The notes: generated by a model from the sequence alone, not told the origin. Shown: positions 14,944 to 23,907, numbered from the stretch's first letter. The stretch is DNA of 64,000 nt from Polycladomyces abyssicola (GCF_018326425.1 NZ_AP024601.1:1290001-1354000), one strand, 5' to 3'. Numbers and translations: made by a program.

Positions 14944-16470
14944 CTACAGCAAAATTGTCACCGTTTTCCCTACTTCTTCCGCCAACCGGCCGTCCTGAAT
15001 CAATCGGGCGGCCGTTTCGATGTCACGATGGCCCTCCCGGTCTTCCACCAACGGTGGAATGTGTTGCCTCAGCAATCGGTATGCAGCCCATGTTCCTTTC
15101 CCCAGACGATGTTTTGCAAACTCCAGCGCCTGCCCCGCACAGACGTACTCGACGGCCAGCACACGGGTCACGTTGTCCAAGATTTGATGTAGTTTACGGG
15201 CGGCTGTGGCTCCCATACTGACGTGATCCTCCTGATTGGCCGAGGAGGGGATGGAGTCGACCGATGCCGGATGGCAGAGACCCTTGTTTTCGGAGACGAG
15301 AGAGGCGGCCACGTATTGCAGGATCATGTAACCGGAATGCAGACCGCTTTGGTTGGTTAAAAAGGCGGGCAATCCGGACAGTTGCGGGTTGACCATCCGT
15401 TCGGTGCGTCGCTCCGAGATATTGGCCAGCTCTGCCATGGCGATGGCGAGAAAATCGGCCGCCAATGCCAGCGGTTGACCGTGAAAGTTGCCCCCGGAGA
15501 CGGCTTCCCCCGTTTTCGGAAAGAGGAGGGGGTTATCAGTTGCAGCGTTCAATTCACGGGATACCACGCCTTCCACATAGTGGTAGGCGTCTTTGGATGC
15601 ACCGTGGACTTGCGGCATACACCGCAGGCTGTAAGCGTCCTGTACCCGTATTTCGTCCGGTTGCGTTACTTGGGCGCTGTCCGTCAACAGGGCGCGCAGA
15701 TTGGTAGCGGTGGTGATTTGCCCGATTTGCCCCCGTACTTCGTGCAGGAGCGGATGAAAGGCGTGTGGGATTCCACGCAGGGCCTCTACCGTCATCGCCC
15801 CGACGATGTCGGCGGCCAAGATCAACTGTTTCGCTCGCAACAGTCCGAGGGCGAGCAGGCTCGTCATCATCTGTGTACCGTTGATTAACGCCAGTCCTTC
15901 CTTGGCTGCCAACCGCAGCGGAGACCGTCCCTGTGTGCGCCAGACCGCTTCAGCCGGTTCTCGTTTGCCGTTCACCCACACTTCCCCGTATCCGAGCAAG
16001 GGCAGGATCATATGTGCGAGGGGGGTCAAGTCGCCGCTGGCACCGAGTGAACCTTGTGCGGGTACGACGGGATGAAGGCCGAGATTTAACCACTCGATCA
16101 AGCATTTCACCACGTTGGGACGGACTCCGGAGTATCCCTTGGCCAGAGCGTTGGCCCGAAGGAGCATCATGCCCCGCACCGCTTCCTCCGACAGCGGTTC
16201 ACCGACGCCGCACGCATGGGAACGGATGAGGTTGAGTTGCAGCAGTTCGGATTGTTCTGGTGCGATCACCGTGTCGCACAACTTGCCGAATCCTGTCGTG
16301 ATACCGTAGACGGTTCGGTTTTCCCCGATCAGTCGATCCACCATCTCGCGGGAAAGGCGCATACACTGGATCGCTTCATCGCTCAGGGTGACAGGTGCAC
16401 GGTGAAGCACGATTTTTGCAAACGTTTCCAATGTCAAATGTTCACCGTCCAGTTCGATCATTCGATTCAT
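14944..16470 (-). CDS. hutH: Histidine ammonia-lyase
   Basis: 508 residues, the normal length. Removes ammonia from L-histidine to give urocanate, the first step of histidine degradation; cytosolic tetramer. The Ala-Ser-Gly that forms the MIO electrophile is at 144-146 (GSLGASGDLTPLAHM), and the active-site Tyr is in VYGITTGFG (about 54-62). ATG 16470 is preceded by AAAGGAG at 12 bases, slightly long. No hutU, hutI, hutG or hutP is nearby, so the pathway is split or completed elsewhere. The leader carries a terminator-like hairpin directly before the ribosome-binding site. Confidence 0.95.
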   Translation of the reverse strand: MNRMIELDGEHLTLETFAKIVLHRAPVTLSDEAIQCMRLSREMVDRLIGENRTVYGITTGFGKLCDTVIAPEQSELLQLNLIRSHACGVGEPLSEEAVRGMMLLRANALAKGYSGVRPNVVKCLIEWLNLGLHPVVPAQGSLGASGDLTPLAHMILPLLGYGEVWVNGKREPAEAVWRTQGRSPLRLAAKEGLALINGTQMMTSLLALGLLRAKQLILAADIVGAMTVEALRGIPHAFHPLLHEVRGQIGQITTATNLRALLTDSAQVTQPDEIRVQDAYSLRCMPQVHGASKDAYHYVEGVVSRELNAATDNPLLFPKTGEAVSGGNFHGQPLALAADFLAIAMAELANISERRTERMVNPQLSGLPAFLTNQSGLHSGYMILQYVAASLVSENKGLCHPASVDSIPSSANQEDHVSMGATAARKLHQILDNVTRVLAVEYVCAGQALEFAKHRLGKGTWAAYRLLRQHIPPLVEDREGHRDIETAARLIQDGRLAEEVGKTVTILL

Positions 16471-16491
16471 GTTAACACGTCACTCCTTTAT

Positions 16492-16560
16492 CAAAGAAAA
16501 GCCGACCCGGAGGAGAGGGGATGGAACATAACCATCCCTCCTTTCCAACCAAGGTCGGCG
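16492..16560 (-). promoter_or_regulatory. Attenuator-like hairpin in the hutH leader
   Basis: On the minus strand GCCGACC...GGTCGGC encloses an inner GGATGG / CCATCC stem and is followed by TTTTCTTTG, ending about 20 bases before the start codon. A hairpin plus T tract inside a leader, with no gene to terminate upstream, suggests regulated transcription termination. The UAG-repeat pattern bound by Bacillus HutP was not seen. Confidence 0.5.
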
Positions 16561-16587
16561 AAATCTTCGCATGATTCTGTTGATAGT

Positions 16588-16622
16588 ATTGTATCATCTT
16601 TGTTGTGAAAACGGAATGATAC
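16588..16622 (-). promoter_or_regulatory. hutH promoter region with inverted repeat
   Basis: Minus-strand TACAAT (16588-16593) as -10 and a 7-bp inverted repeat GTATCAT / ATGATAC (16591-16597 and 16616-16622) spanning the -10 to -35 interval, as an operator would. The -35 is weak. Confidence 0.4.
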
Positions 16623-16725
16623 GATTGACGGAGGCGAGCCTTTTTTACTAGGAGTCCAAGGGAACGTGCGGCAATCCGCATATATTGTAATGAGTAAAAT
16701 AGTGATGAGAAAAGAGGGAAGCACC

Positions 16726-17181
16726 TTGGCTTGCAACGGTCAAAACATCTTGACGAATGGTAATTTCACCTCCGGATTCCACCGTTGGCGCGGCAAAAAG
16801 GCTCATCTGGTGGCCAATCCGATGGCGGAGGGAGACGCTTCCGTCGCCATGGGTCCCGGTGGACTGATCTATCAGGTGGTAAAAGGGCCTTTTAATGGGC
16901 TATGCGCGTATTACCTTCGCTTTCGCGTCATGAACCACTCACTACAGGCGGGGGCACGCGCCGTAGCCAACGTTGCCTATATGGGGCAGAATGGGAGGGT
17001 GTTAGGCCAAACGCCTCTGACGGTAGATCCCCCGAATAGAAAGCCCAGGCGATTTTTTACCTTTTTCACCATTGTTCCTCCTCCATCGCCTGTTACCAAA
17101 AACATGGTGGTCGCCATCTCGGTCAAAAGCGGTTTCGTTATGGTCGATTACATCTCAGTAGTAGCACACAAGATTGAGTGA
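16726..17181 (+). CDS. Hypothetical protein with an N-terminal NGNF-type beta-sandwich pattern
   Basis: About 151 residues. It begins MACNGQNILTNGNFTSGFHRW, where the phrase N-[IL]-L-x-N-G-[NS]-F-x-x-G-[FL]..W is the usual start of carbohydrate-binding-like jelly-roll domains, also seen at the front of some Firmicute surface or exosporium proteins. No signal peptide. The chosen start is TTG 16726, 7 bases after AGAGGGA; longer starts at 16666 (GTG) and 16690 (ATG) lack ribosome-binding sites. Function unknown. Confidence 0.65.
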   Translation: MACNGQNILTNGNFTSGFHRWRGKKAHLVANPMAEGDASVAMGPGGLIYQVVKGPFNGLCAYYLRFRVMNHSLQAGARAVANVAYMGQNGRVLGQTPLTVDPPNRKPRRFFTFFTIVPPPSPVTKNMVVAISVKSGFVMVDYISVVAHKIE

Positions 17182-17279
17182 AAACCCCGTATCATCTCCG
17201 CCCTGAAGCTGGGCTTTTCCCAATCGTATTGAATGAATATAATGGGAGATAACAGGGTTGGAGAGGAGCGTATGAACGG

Positions 17280-17744
17280 GTGAAGCGATGGTGGATCGGA
17301 ACGACCGCTGCACTCATGCTTATTGCCGCGGGTTGCGCTGGTGGTACTGATGCGAAGAGTGGTACGAACAGGCATGATCGGCACACGTCAGGACAAGCCA
17401 TGCCAGCGTTTGTCGAACAATCGACGATACCGCATGTGCGAGAGGCGTACGCCTTTGCAGAAGCCAATGCGGATCAACTTCAGTATATTCCGTGCTATTG
17501 CGGATGCGGATCACTGGGGCATGAAAGTGTGAAAAGCTGTTTCATTGCTGGGAAAAAAGCAAACGGTCAACTGGAGTACAATGTGCACGGCTCCGGGTGC
17601 GAGATTTGCGTCAATGTGGTGATGGACGCCAAAAAGGGAATCGAGGCGGGGAAGACGCTCCAAGAGGTGCGTCAACAAATCGAGCAAAAATACGGACCAC
17701 AATTGTCGCCGACGAATACTCCCGCACCGCCTGAGGGAAAGTGA
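17280..17744 (+). CDS. PCYCGC-motif lipoprotein
   Basis: 154 residues: signal peptide with lipobox IAAGC (Cys at about 19), then a domain with PCYCGCG (about 77-83), a second Cys pair (SCFI; SGCEIC) and a Pro-rich end. The PCYCGC family is a set of Firmicute cell-surface lipoproteins, probably metal- or heme-related from the Cys pattern, but without established function. The GTG start at 17280 has GAGAGGAG 11 bases upstream; the ATG at 17272 is followed directly by a stop. Confidence 0.85.
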   Translation: MKRWWIGTTAALMLIAAGCAGGTDAKSGTNRHDRHTSGQAMPAFVEQSTIPHVREAYAFAEANADQLQYIPCYCGCGSLGHESVKSCFIAGKKANGQLEYNVHGSGCEICVNVVMDAKKGIEAGKTLQEVRQQIEQKYGPQLSPTNTPAPPEGK

Positions 17745-17847
17745 GAAAGGGAAGTGAGCCGCCTGGTAAGGGAATGGCTGGCTTCCCTTTCATGCTTTTT
17801 GTAAACTATGAATGATGATAATTGCTTTTAAACGAGGAGTGGAGCTG

Positions 17848-18399
17848 ATGAACATCGTTGCCGTTTCCGGTAGCATGAATCCGGAATCCACGACGAGGAA
17901 AGCAGTGGAGATCGTGGCAAAAGCCGCGGAAGCCGAAGGAGCCGAGGTCCGACGCGTTGATCTGCGCGAATTGAATCTGCCGGTGTACGATTGCCGTGAG
18001 GATGAGTCCACTTATCCGGAATCGGTTCACCTGTTCAAACAATGGATGCTGGAAGCCGATGCGTTCATTATCGGATCGCCGGAGTATCACGGCAGTGTGT
18101 CCGGCGCGCTCAAAAACGCGCTCGATTTCATCGGGGCGCGGGAATTGGAAGGAAAATTCGTCGCCTTGGTTGGGACATCAGGCGGTGCGCTGGGTGCGAC
18201 CAACACGCTCAACACACTGAACATCATTTGCCGTACGCTGCATGCGTGGCCGTTGCCGTCCATGCCGTCAGTGCCCCAGTCTTATCAGGCGTTTCGACCG
18301 GACGGCACCCTGAAGGATGAAAAATTGCAGCACCGTTTGGAGCAACTGGGGCGCCAGCTGGTGAAAGCCGTGAGGATGGCAGTCAAAGGATCAGAGTGA
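17848..18399 (+). CDS. NAD(P)H-dependent FMN reductase (flavodoxin-like fold)
   Basis: 183 residues. The phosphate-binding loop is GSMNPESTTRKA near the start (about 8-19) and the flavin contact is GSPEYHGSVSGALKNALDF (about 75-93), both diagnostic of the NADPH-dependent FMN reductase family (azo/chromate/quinone reductases). Cytosolic; it reduces free or bound FMN or quinones. ATG 17848 follows GAGGAGTGGAGCTG. Monocistronic. Confidence 0.92.
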   Translation: MNIVAVSGSMNPESTTRKAVEIVAKAAEAEGAEVRRVDLRELNLPVYDCREDESTYPESVHLFKQWMLEADAFIIGSPEYHGSVSGALKNALDFIGARELEGKFVALVGTSGGALGATNTLNTLNIICRTLHAWPLPSMPSVPQSYQAFRPDGTLKDEKLQHRLEQLGRQLVKAVRMAVKGSE

Positions 18400-18422
18400 C
18401 CAGGGTGTATCTGGTCCTTTCT
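18398..18422 (+). terminator. Short terminator overlapping the FMN reductase stop codon
   Basis: GACCAG / CTGGTC with a 7-base loop followed by CTTTCTT. Confidence 0.45.
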
Positions 18423-18743
18423 TATCCCGCGAGCGGAAATTCGAAGCCTGACTGAGCGGAGTGCGGAAATGCGCAGGAATGATTCGGCGGGAAATTCATT
18501 TTGGCACAGCGTACTTTGCTCACGTTCTGCTCTTCCGATACGGGGAGGCCTTGGTTACGTTCTTTACAGGGAATTTAGAGCGAGACAGGGAATCGATGCA
18601 CATGCTATTTACCACGAAAAAGGATCACGCCTATCTATCATGCTGTGACATTGATGAGAAACTTTCTTCACAATAGCCAAGTTTGTGGTAAAATAAATGT
18701 GCTTCATAAAAAGAACGGACACGACGGACAGGGGAGGATTCGC
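18400..18743. other. Intergenic region upstream of mntR
   Basis: Apart from the short terminator and the mntR promoter nothing recognisable is present; a 71-aa ORF at 18461-18676 has no ribosome-binding site or family resemblance. Confidence 0.5.
18667..18694 (+). promoter_or_regulatory. Probable sigma-A promoter of mntR
   Basis: TTCACA, 16-base spacer, TAAAAT, about 50 bases before the mntR start. Confidence 0.5.
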
Positions 18744-19205
18744 ATGCCGACACCCAGTATGGAGGATTATTTGGAAAACATCTATAAATTGATTGATCAG
18801 AAGGGTTATGCGCGCGTTTCCGACATTGCCGAAGCGTTGGACGTGCACCCCTCGTCCGTCACCAAGATGGTGCAGAAACTGGACAAGGACAAATACTTGG
18901 TATATGAGAAATATCGCGGCTTGGTACTCACCCCCAAAGGCAAAAAAATCGGCAAACGGTTGGTGGACCGCCACGATCTTTTGGAGGATTTCCTACGCAT
19001 CATCGGTGTGAGCGAAGAGAAGATTTACCAGGATGTCGAGGGGATCGAACATCATCTGAGCTGGGATTCCATCACGTGCATCGAGTATCTGGTGGAATAT
19101 TTTCAGCGAAATCCGGAACGGATTGCAGAACTCCGGGCTCTCAAAGAGGCCGACGAGGTTTCAGAAGCGAACACGGACGGGGACAGTGAAAAAACGGTGG
19201 AATAA
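18744..19205 (+). CDS. mntR: Manganese-responsive transcriptional regulator MntR
   Basis: 153 residues; DtxR-family repressor that binds Mn2+ and shuts off manganese uptake genes. Every metal ligand of the Bacillus protein is conserved in position: Asp8, Glu11, His77, Glu99, Glu102, His103 (GIEHHLS). The helix-turn-helix [20 protein letters not shown] is almost identical to the Bacillus one. ATG 18744 follows GGGGAGG; a longer ORF upstream is not coding. The C-terminus extends about ten residues with an acidic tail. No Mn transporter is adjacent, so it acts in trans. Confidence 0.97.
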   Translation: MPTPSMEDYLENIYKLIDQKGYARVSDIAEALDVHPSSVTKMVQKLDKDKYLVYEKYRGLVLTPKGKKIGKRLVDRHDLLEDFLRIIGVSEEKIYQDVEGIEHHLSWDSITCIEYLVEYFQRNPERIAELRALKEADEVSEANTDGDSEKTVE

Positions 19206-19307
19206 TGTTCCTTCAAGTGGGAGCCGTTTTCCTGCCGAGCGACTCTTGCCGTCAGGTTATGGAGAGAAGGCGGGATTTACGGCTCCCCAGTTTCATATTG
19301 CCAAACT

Positions 19308-19340
19308 CTATGGAATGAGGTTCCATAGGTTTTTTCTTTT
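19308..19340 (+). terminator. Terminator of mntR
   Basis: CTATGGAA / TTCCATAG with a 5-base loop and GTTTTTTCTTTT tail. Confidence 0.9.
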
Positions 19341-19386
19341 CTGCGACACATATAGATAGACCAGGAGAGAATCGGGAGGGATGACC

Positions 19387-20337
19387 GTGTGGGCCGATGC
19401 GGTATTTGAGGGCGGTGGGGTGAAAGCCATCGGTTTGGTCGGGGCCCTGACTGTGGCGGAGGAAAAAGGGTATCGATGGAAGCGATTGGCGGGTACGTCT
19501 GCTGGATCCATCATCGCAGCACTGTTGGCGGCGGGTTACCGCGCCGGTGACATTCATGCACTGATGATGGAACAGGATTTCCTGCAGTTTATGCCCAAGA
19601 CGTGGTACCATCGAATCCCTTATATGGGTCCTGCTTTGCGGCTGTGGATTCACAAGGGGTTGTATCCAGGTGACGCGCTGGAAAAGTGGATCGGCGAGCT
19701 GTTGGCCCGTCGGGGTGTCTATACCTTTGCAGACCTGAAAGAGTGTAAATTGTCCATCATTGCATCGGACATCAGTGGAGGAAAACTGATGGTCCTCCCT
19801 CATGATTACAAAGACTATGGATATGATCCGAGCGAATTGACCGTGGCCCGGGCAGTGCGGATGAGTTGCAGTATCCCGTACTTTTTTGATCCGGTGAAAG
19901 TGGTCAACCAGATATGCAAAAAAATCTGCTATGTTGTTGATGGTGCCATCCTCAGCAATTTCCCGGTTTGGTTGTTCGATCAGGAAAAGCCGCGATGGCC
20001 GACGTTCGGTTTTCGCCTTGTTTCCGAATTAACCGCAGAGGAACATCACGTTTCGGGCCCGATTTCCCTATTGCGGGCAATCTTTTTTACGATGATGGAG
20101 GCCCATGACAACCGATATCTCCGAGATCAGGAAAAAGTTCGGACGATATTGGTTCCAACGCTGAACGTCAAGATGATTGACTTCCATATTTCCAAGGAAA
20201 AACGACAATTGCTGTTTGAGGAAGGCAGAAAAGCAGCGGAAGATTTTTTCAGCAATTGGACATTTGCAGAATATTTAGCAGTACGTCAAGCGAAGCGGGG
20301 AGTATCCTACACCATTCGTCCGACGGAGTCGGGGTGA
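19387..20337 (+). CDS. Patatin-like phospholipase
   Basis: About 316 residues, a lipid acyl hydrolase with a Ser-Asp dyad. The oxyanion loop is EGGGVKAIGLVGAL near residues 7-20, the nucleophile elbow GTSAG is near 37-41, and the catalytic Asp is in VDGAILSNFP near 184-193. No signal peptide, so intracellular. GTG 19387 lies 6 bases after GGGAGGG and gives the usual N-terminus; ATG 19381 would overlap the ribosome-binding site too closely but remains possible. The next gene starts 15 bases later and is probably co-transcribed. Confidence 0.92.
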   Translation: MWADAVFEGGGVKAIGLVGALTVAEEKGYRWKRLAGTSAGSIIAALLAAGYRAGDIHALMMEQDFLQFMPKTWYHRIPYMGPALRLWIHKGLYPGDALEKWIGELLARRGVYTFADLKECKLSIIASDISGGKLMVLPHDYKDYGYDPSELTVARAVRMSCSIPYFFDPVKVVNQICKKICYVVDGAILSNFPVWLFDQEKPRWPTFGFRLVSELTAEEHHVSGPISLLRAIFFTMMEAHDNRYLRDQEKVRTILVPTLNVKMIDFHISKEKRQLLFEEGRKAAEDFFSNWTFAEYLAVRQAKRGVSYTIRPTESG

Positions 20338-20352
20338 AAGGGGGGAGAAAGG

Positions 20353-20709
20353 ATGCCAGAGAGAAAAGAATCCAGGGGGTTCAAACTGATCACCCGCCGA
20401 CAGGAGCAACGTTTGCCGCCCTCGGTTTTTCGGTGGTTGTCACAATATAAAAAGAAAAAGGGAGCGCACTTATACGATTATGACAACCGCCGCTATTTGT
20501 TGATCACCCTGGGGGAAAAACCGAATGCGGGCTATCGGCTTCAATTGGTGAAAGTGGAAAAAGGACATAACGACACCCGGATCGTGGTAAAGGTATTGTC
20601 ACCCGCGCCCGGGTTTGTCTATCCACAGATCGTGACCGTGCCATACCTGTTGGCGATCGTCACCGGTACACCCAAAGTGGTGGATGAGGCCACCGATGCA
20701 TTGTTTTGA
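20353..20709 (+). CDS. PrcB-domain (protease complex inhibitor-like) protein
   Basis: 118 residues. The stretch YLLITLGEKPNAGYRLQLV (about 50-68) followed by VVKVLSPAPG and a closing YLLAIVTG matches the PrcB C-terminal domain, a small beta-rich fold first named from a treponemal dentilisin-complex protein. No signal peptide here, so a cytosolic role; function not known. It follows the patatin gene after 15 bases with GGGGGAGAAAGG before its ATG. Confidence 0.72.
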   Translation: MPERKESRGFKLITRRQEQRLPPSVFRWLSQYKKKKGAHLYDYDNRRYLLITLGEKPNAGYRLQLVKVEKGHNDTRIVVKVLSPAPGFVYPQIVTVPYLLAIVTGTPKVVDEATDALF

Positions 20710-20750
20710 AGTCTCCGTCCAAGCCGTCCCCCGTAAGATCAATCCGACTC

Positions 20751-20816
20751 ACGGGTGGCCTTTTTCTTGTTGATAAACGGATGCGTTTAAGTCGTTCACC
20801 CAAAAAGGCCACCCGT
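20751..20816. terminator. Long inverted repeat, bidirectional terminator
   Basis: Perfect 15-bp repeat ACGGGTGGCCTTTTT / AAAAAGGCCACCCGT separated by 36 bases. Each arm also has its own T run, so it likely ends the patatin-prcB unit from the left and the yqhQ unit from the right. Confidence 0.6.
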
Positions 20817-20889
20817 TTCTCGGTATCTACGGTTGCCGGAACACCTTGGCTCGGGTTGGCATACGGCTTTCGCTACTGATTGTGTTTTG

Positions 20890-21195
20890 TCATGGGGTTT
20901 TGGTTTTTTGTTCCTGCTTTTTACTGCCTTCAATCACACGGAAAGTAGGGCGCCTGCCGCGAAAGCGGTTTCCTGTCGGCCGCCCTTTTTTACGTGGGCG
21001 GATCGACCGGGAATGAGAGGGGATATTCCACCGCAGAAACCATTGCGGGGGAAACTTGTACAGGTAAAAGACAACACCGGCAATGAGCAGGGGAACTAAT
21101 ACTTGGACAGGATTGACGATGAGCAGGCGAAGGATACCGATGCCCATCAAGACGAACAAGATCAGACGCCACCCGTTGTTTGGTTGCCTTACCAT
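20890..21195 (-). CDS. Small membrane protein downstream of yqhQ
   Basis: 101 residues: two adjacent hydrophobic spans (LILFVLMGIGILRLLIV, about 11-27, and VLVPLLIAGVVFYLYKF, about 32-48) and an Arg/Lys-rich cytoplasmic tail with RGRRPTFRVIEG. No family recognised. It starts 41 bases after yqhQ on the same strand with AGGGTGA upstream, so the two form an operon. Confidence 0.65.
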   Translation of the reverse strand: MVRQPNNGWRLILFVLMGIGILRLLIVNPVQVLVPLLIAGVVFYLYKFPPQWFLRWNIPSHSRSIRPRKKGRPTGNRFRGRRPTFRVIEGSKKQEQKTKTP

Positions 21196-21236
21196 GACCG
21201 TTCACCCTCATTCCATGAAGAATCCGAAACGCCGAC

Positions 21237-22199
21237 TCACGAACGGGAGTGTGCCAGAGAGGAGGATGCGATTGTTGCTTCAGTTTGCAAATCCAGCTCC
21301 CTCATTTTATTGAATGCGGCAATGGCCACTTCCACTTGATCATCATCCGGTTGTCGGGTGGTCAACTTTTGCAGCCATAATCCGGGATACCCCAGATAAG
21401 AGAGGCCGGGAACGTCCCGCAAAGCGTTGGTCAATTTCAACAATTCGTAGGAGAGTCCGACCACCACGGGCAGAAGCATCAGCCGGATGCCGATACGATC
21501 CCAGACGTTGTCGTAGGGGATAAAGGAGTAGACAATCACCCCAACGAGCACAGTCAGAATGATGAAACTGCTGCCGCATCGATAATGAAGGGTGGACTGC
21601 CGTTGTACGTTTCTTATTGTTAATTCTACCCCTGCCTCATAGGCGTTAATCACTTTGTGTTCTGCCCCGTGATATTGGAAGACCCGTTTGATCGTCGACG
21701 TCTGCGAAATCAGTATAAGATACGCAAGGAGAAGCAAGGTTTTGATGCCGCCTTCGATCAGATTTTGGGCGATCAGATTGTGGACATACCGGTCAAACAA
21801 TACACTGGCCAGAAAAGCAGGCAATGCGGTAAAAAGGATTTTTCCGATCACCAAAGAGAGGACACCGACCGCGGCCACACCGATATATGTGGTTAATTTA
21901 GACGGGGAACGTCGATCTTCCTGCTGGGACTCCTCATCCGAATCATCTAAATCATACCGTTCCGTCGCAAATTGTAGATGTTTTGCACCCGATACACTCG
22001 CCTCGATTAATGCCACGATACCCCGAATCAGGGGAATTTTTTTTAGGAAAGATAAAAATGGTGATGGATTGCGCACCAACTCCCATGTTTCGATCGAGCC
22101 GTCTTTGCGTCGGATGGCGGTCACTTGAACGTAACGCCCTCCAAACATCACGCCTTCGATGACGGCCTGCCCGCCGTATGCGACTGGTTTTTCCGACAC
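21237..22199 (-). CDS. yqhQ: DUF1385 membrane protein YqhQ
   Basis: 320 residues. Opens YGGQAVIEGVMFGGR, the DUF1385 signature, and has EHKVINAYEAG (about 185) and HYRCGSSFIILTVLVG (about 208), plus several membrane spans. Function is not settled in the literature I know. Start is GTG 22199. In Bacillus it lies in the same neighbourhood as aroQ-yqhT-efp; here it is divergent from aroQ, which supports both assignments. Confidence 0.92.
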   Translation of the reverse strand: MSEKPVAYGGQAVIEGVMFGGRYVQVTAIRRKDGSIETWELVRNPSPFLSFLKKIPLIRGIVALIEASVSGAKHLQFATERYDLDDSDEESQQEDRRSPSKLTTYIGVAAVGVLSLVIGKILFTALPAFLASVLFDRYVHNLIAQNLIEGGIKTLLLLAYLILISQTSTIKRVFQYHGAEHKVINAYEAGVELTIRNVQRQSTLHYRCGSSFIILTVLVGVIVYSFIPYDNVWDRIGIRLMLLPVVVGLSYELLKLTNALRDVPGLSYLGYPGLWLQKLTTRQPDDDQVEVAIAAFNKMRELDLQTEATIASSSLAHSRS

Positions 22200-22343
22200 C
22201 TTACCTACACCGCCTTTTTTGTAATTTCTTTATAGGAGAACGGTCGAAAGTACGTTCTTGTATAGAGATGTATTCCCATTGTATCACAGAAACGACGTCT
22301 GTCGCAGATATCCGGTGAAATTCTACGTGAACAGGGGATTTTG

Positions 22344-22352
22344 TGGTACAAT
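22344..22352 (+). promoter_or_regulatory. Extended -10 promoter of aroQ
   Basis: TGGTACAAT, an extended -10 element 27 bases before the aroQ start; no clear -35. Confidence 0.5.
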
Positions 22353-22378
22353 TGGCGAAGTAGAGAGGAGGTGTGCCG

Positions 22379-22822
22379 ATGCCGAAGGTGCTCGTGCTCC
22401 ACGGTCCCAACTTGAACCGGCTGGGCAAAAGGGAGCCTGGTGTATACGGCCGAAAATCTTTGACAGAGCTAAACCACCGTCTGGAAGAATTGGGTCGTGA
22501 ATGGGGATTGGAGGTAGAAACGTTCCAATCCAATCACGAAGGAGAATTGATCGACCGGATTCATGCTGCAGATGGAACGTTCGACCATCTCATTATCAAT
22601 CCCGGTGCATTGACACACTACAGTTACGCCCTTCGGGACGCCCTGGCTTCTGTGGAAGTACCTGCGATCGAGGTACATCTGTCCAACATACATAATCGCG
22701 AAGCGTTTCGGGCGCATTCTGTTACGGCGCCGGCCACCGTCGGTCAAATCGTGGGTCTTGGCTTCCTAAGCTATGAACTGGCTCTCCGGGCTGTGGCGGT
22801 TCGGTTGGGGCTGATCAATTGA
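22379..22822 (+). CDS. aroQ: 3-dehydroquinate dehydratase, type II
   Basis: 147 residues, standard length for this dodecameric enzyme, which removes water from 3-dehydroquinate in the shikimate pathway. Visible: GPNLNRLGKREPGVYG with the catalytic Tyr (about 22) and Arg loop, INPGALTHYSYALRDAL (about 75-91), the substrate loop HLSNIHNREAFR (about 102-113) and HSVTAPATVG. ATG 22379 follows AGAGGAGG by 8 bases; a GTG two codons earlier is too close. Next gene starts 14 bases on. Confidence 0.97.
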   Translation: MPKVLVLHGPNLNRLGKREPGVYGRKSLTELNHRLEELGREWGLEVETFQSNHEGELIDRIHAADGTFDHLIINPGALTHYSYALRDALASVEVPAIEVHLSNIHNREAFRAHSVTAPATVGQIVGLGFLSYELALRAVAVRLGLIN

Positions 22823-22836
22823 GAGGAGGATGTCTG

Positions 22837-23907
22837 TTGGAAAAGAGGATCGACCGCTTGCGTGAACGGTTGAAAGAGCAAGATCTCGAAGCCTTGCTCG
22901 TCATCCATCCGATGAACAGACGATATCTGACCGGGTTCACAGGAACGGCGGGCATGGTGCTGGTGACGGACAAGGATGCCAAGCTGCTGGTCGATTTCCG
23001 GTATGTGGAGCAAGCCCAAAAACAAGCCCCTCATATGGATGTGGTGCGTGTCGGGGGGGAGCCGTTCCGCACGGTTGCCCAATTGTGCCGTGAATGGAAT
23101 GTCAGCCGGCTGGCGTTTGAACAGGATCATCTCGTGTATGCCCGTGTGGAAAAGCTGAAGTCCATCCTGGACGGGGCGGAAGTGGTCCCTGTAAGCAATA
23201 TGGTGGAAAAACTGCGCGAAACCAAGGATGCCGATGAGCTGAAGACATTGCGTCAAGCGGCACGAATCGCAGACGAGGTGTTTGCTGAGATCCTCAAGGA
23301 GATCCGTCCCGGACTGCGCGAGCGGGACATCGCTTTTCGCCTGGAGTTTCTCATGCGCGAAAAAGGGGCCACTTCTTCCTCATTTGACATCATCGTCGCC
23401 TCTGGTCCGCGTTCGGCGCTTCCGCACGGCGTGGCTTCGGATCGGGTTTTGGAAAAGGGCGATTTTGTCACGCTGGATTTCGGCGCTCTCTATGAGGGAT
23501 ATTGTTCGGACATCACGCGCACCATTGTATTAGGGAAGCCGAACGAGCGGCAACGGGAGATTTACGATATCGTACTATATGCCCAACAAGCGGCATTGGA
23601 GGCGGTTCGTCCAGGAGTGACCGGGCGCGATGTAGACAAGGTTGCCCGGGATATCATCACCGACCGCGGATACGGCGAGCAGTTCGGGCACAGCACCGGC
23701 CATGGCATCGGCTTGGAAATTCACGAAGCCCCGACTCTTTCCGTCAACGGGGAAACCGTGTTACAATCCGGAATGGTGGTCACTGTTGAACCGGGTATCT
23801 ACTTGCCCGGTTTTGGCGGCGTCCGTATTGAGGACGACGTCGTCGTGACCGAGCAGGGCAAAGAAGTGCTGACGCACAGCCCCAAAGACCTGATCGTGAT
23901 CGAATAG
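22837..23907 (+). CDS. yqhT: Xaa-Pro aminopeptidase/dipeptidase, M24 family (YqhT-type)
   Basis: About 356 residues: N-terminal creatinase-like domain (about 1-125) and a pita-bread catalytic domain with the five metal ligands: Asp in LDFGALYEG, Asp in YCSDITRT, His in GHSTGHGIGLEIHE, Glu in VEPGIY and Glu in VRIEDDVV. It cleaves the peptide bond before or after proline; cytosolic. TTG 22837 lies 7 bases after GAGGAGG. Middle gene of aroQ-yqhT-efp, as in Bacillus. Confidence 0.95.
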   Translation: MEKRIDRLRERLKEQDLEALLVIHPMNRRYLTGFTGTAGMVLVTDKDAKLLVDFRYVEQAQKQAPHMDVVRVGGEPFRTVAQLCREWNVSRLAFEQDHLVYARVEKLKSILDGAEVVPVSNMVEKLRETKDADELKTLRQAARIADEVFAEILKEIRPGLRERDIAFRLEFLMREKGATSSSFDIIVASGPRSALPHGVASDRVLEKGDFVTLDFGALYEGYCSDITRTIVLGKPNERQREIYDIVLYAQQAALEAVRPGVTGRDVDKVARDIITDRGYGEQFGHSTGHGIGLEIHEAPTLSVNGETVLQSGMVVTVEPGIYLPGFGGVRIEDDVVVTEQGKEVLTHSPKDLIVIE

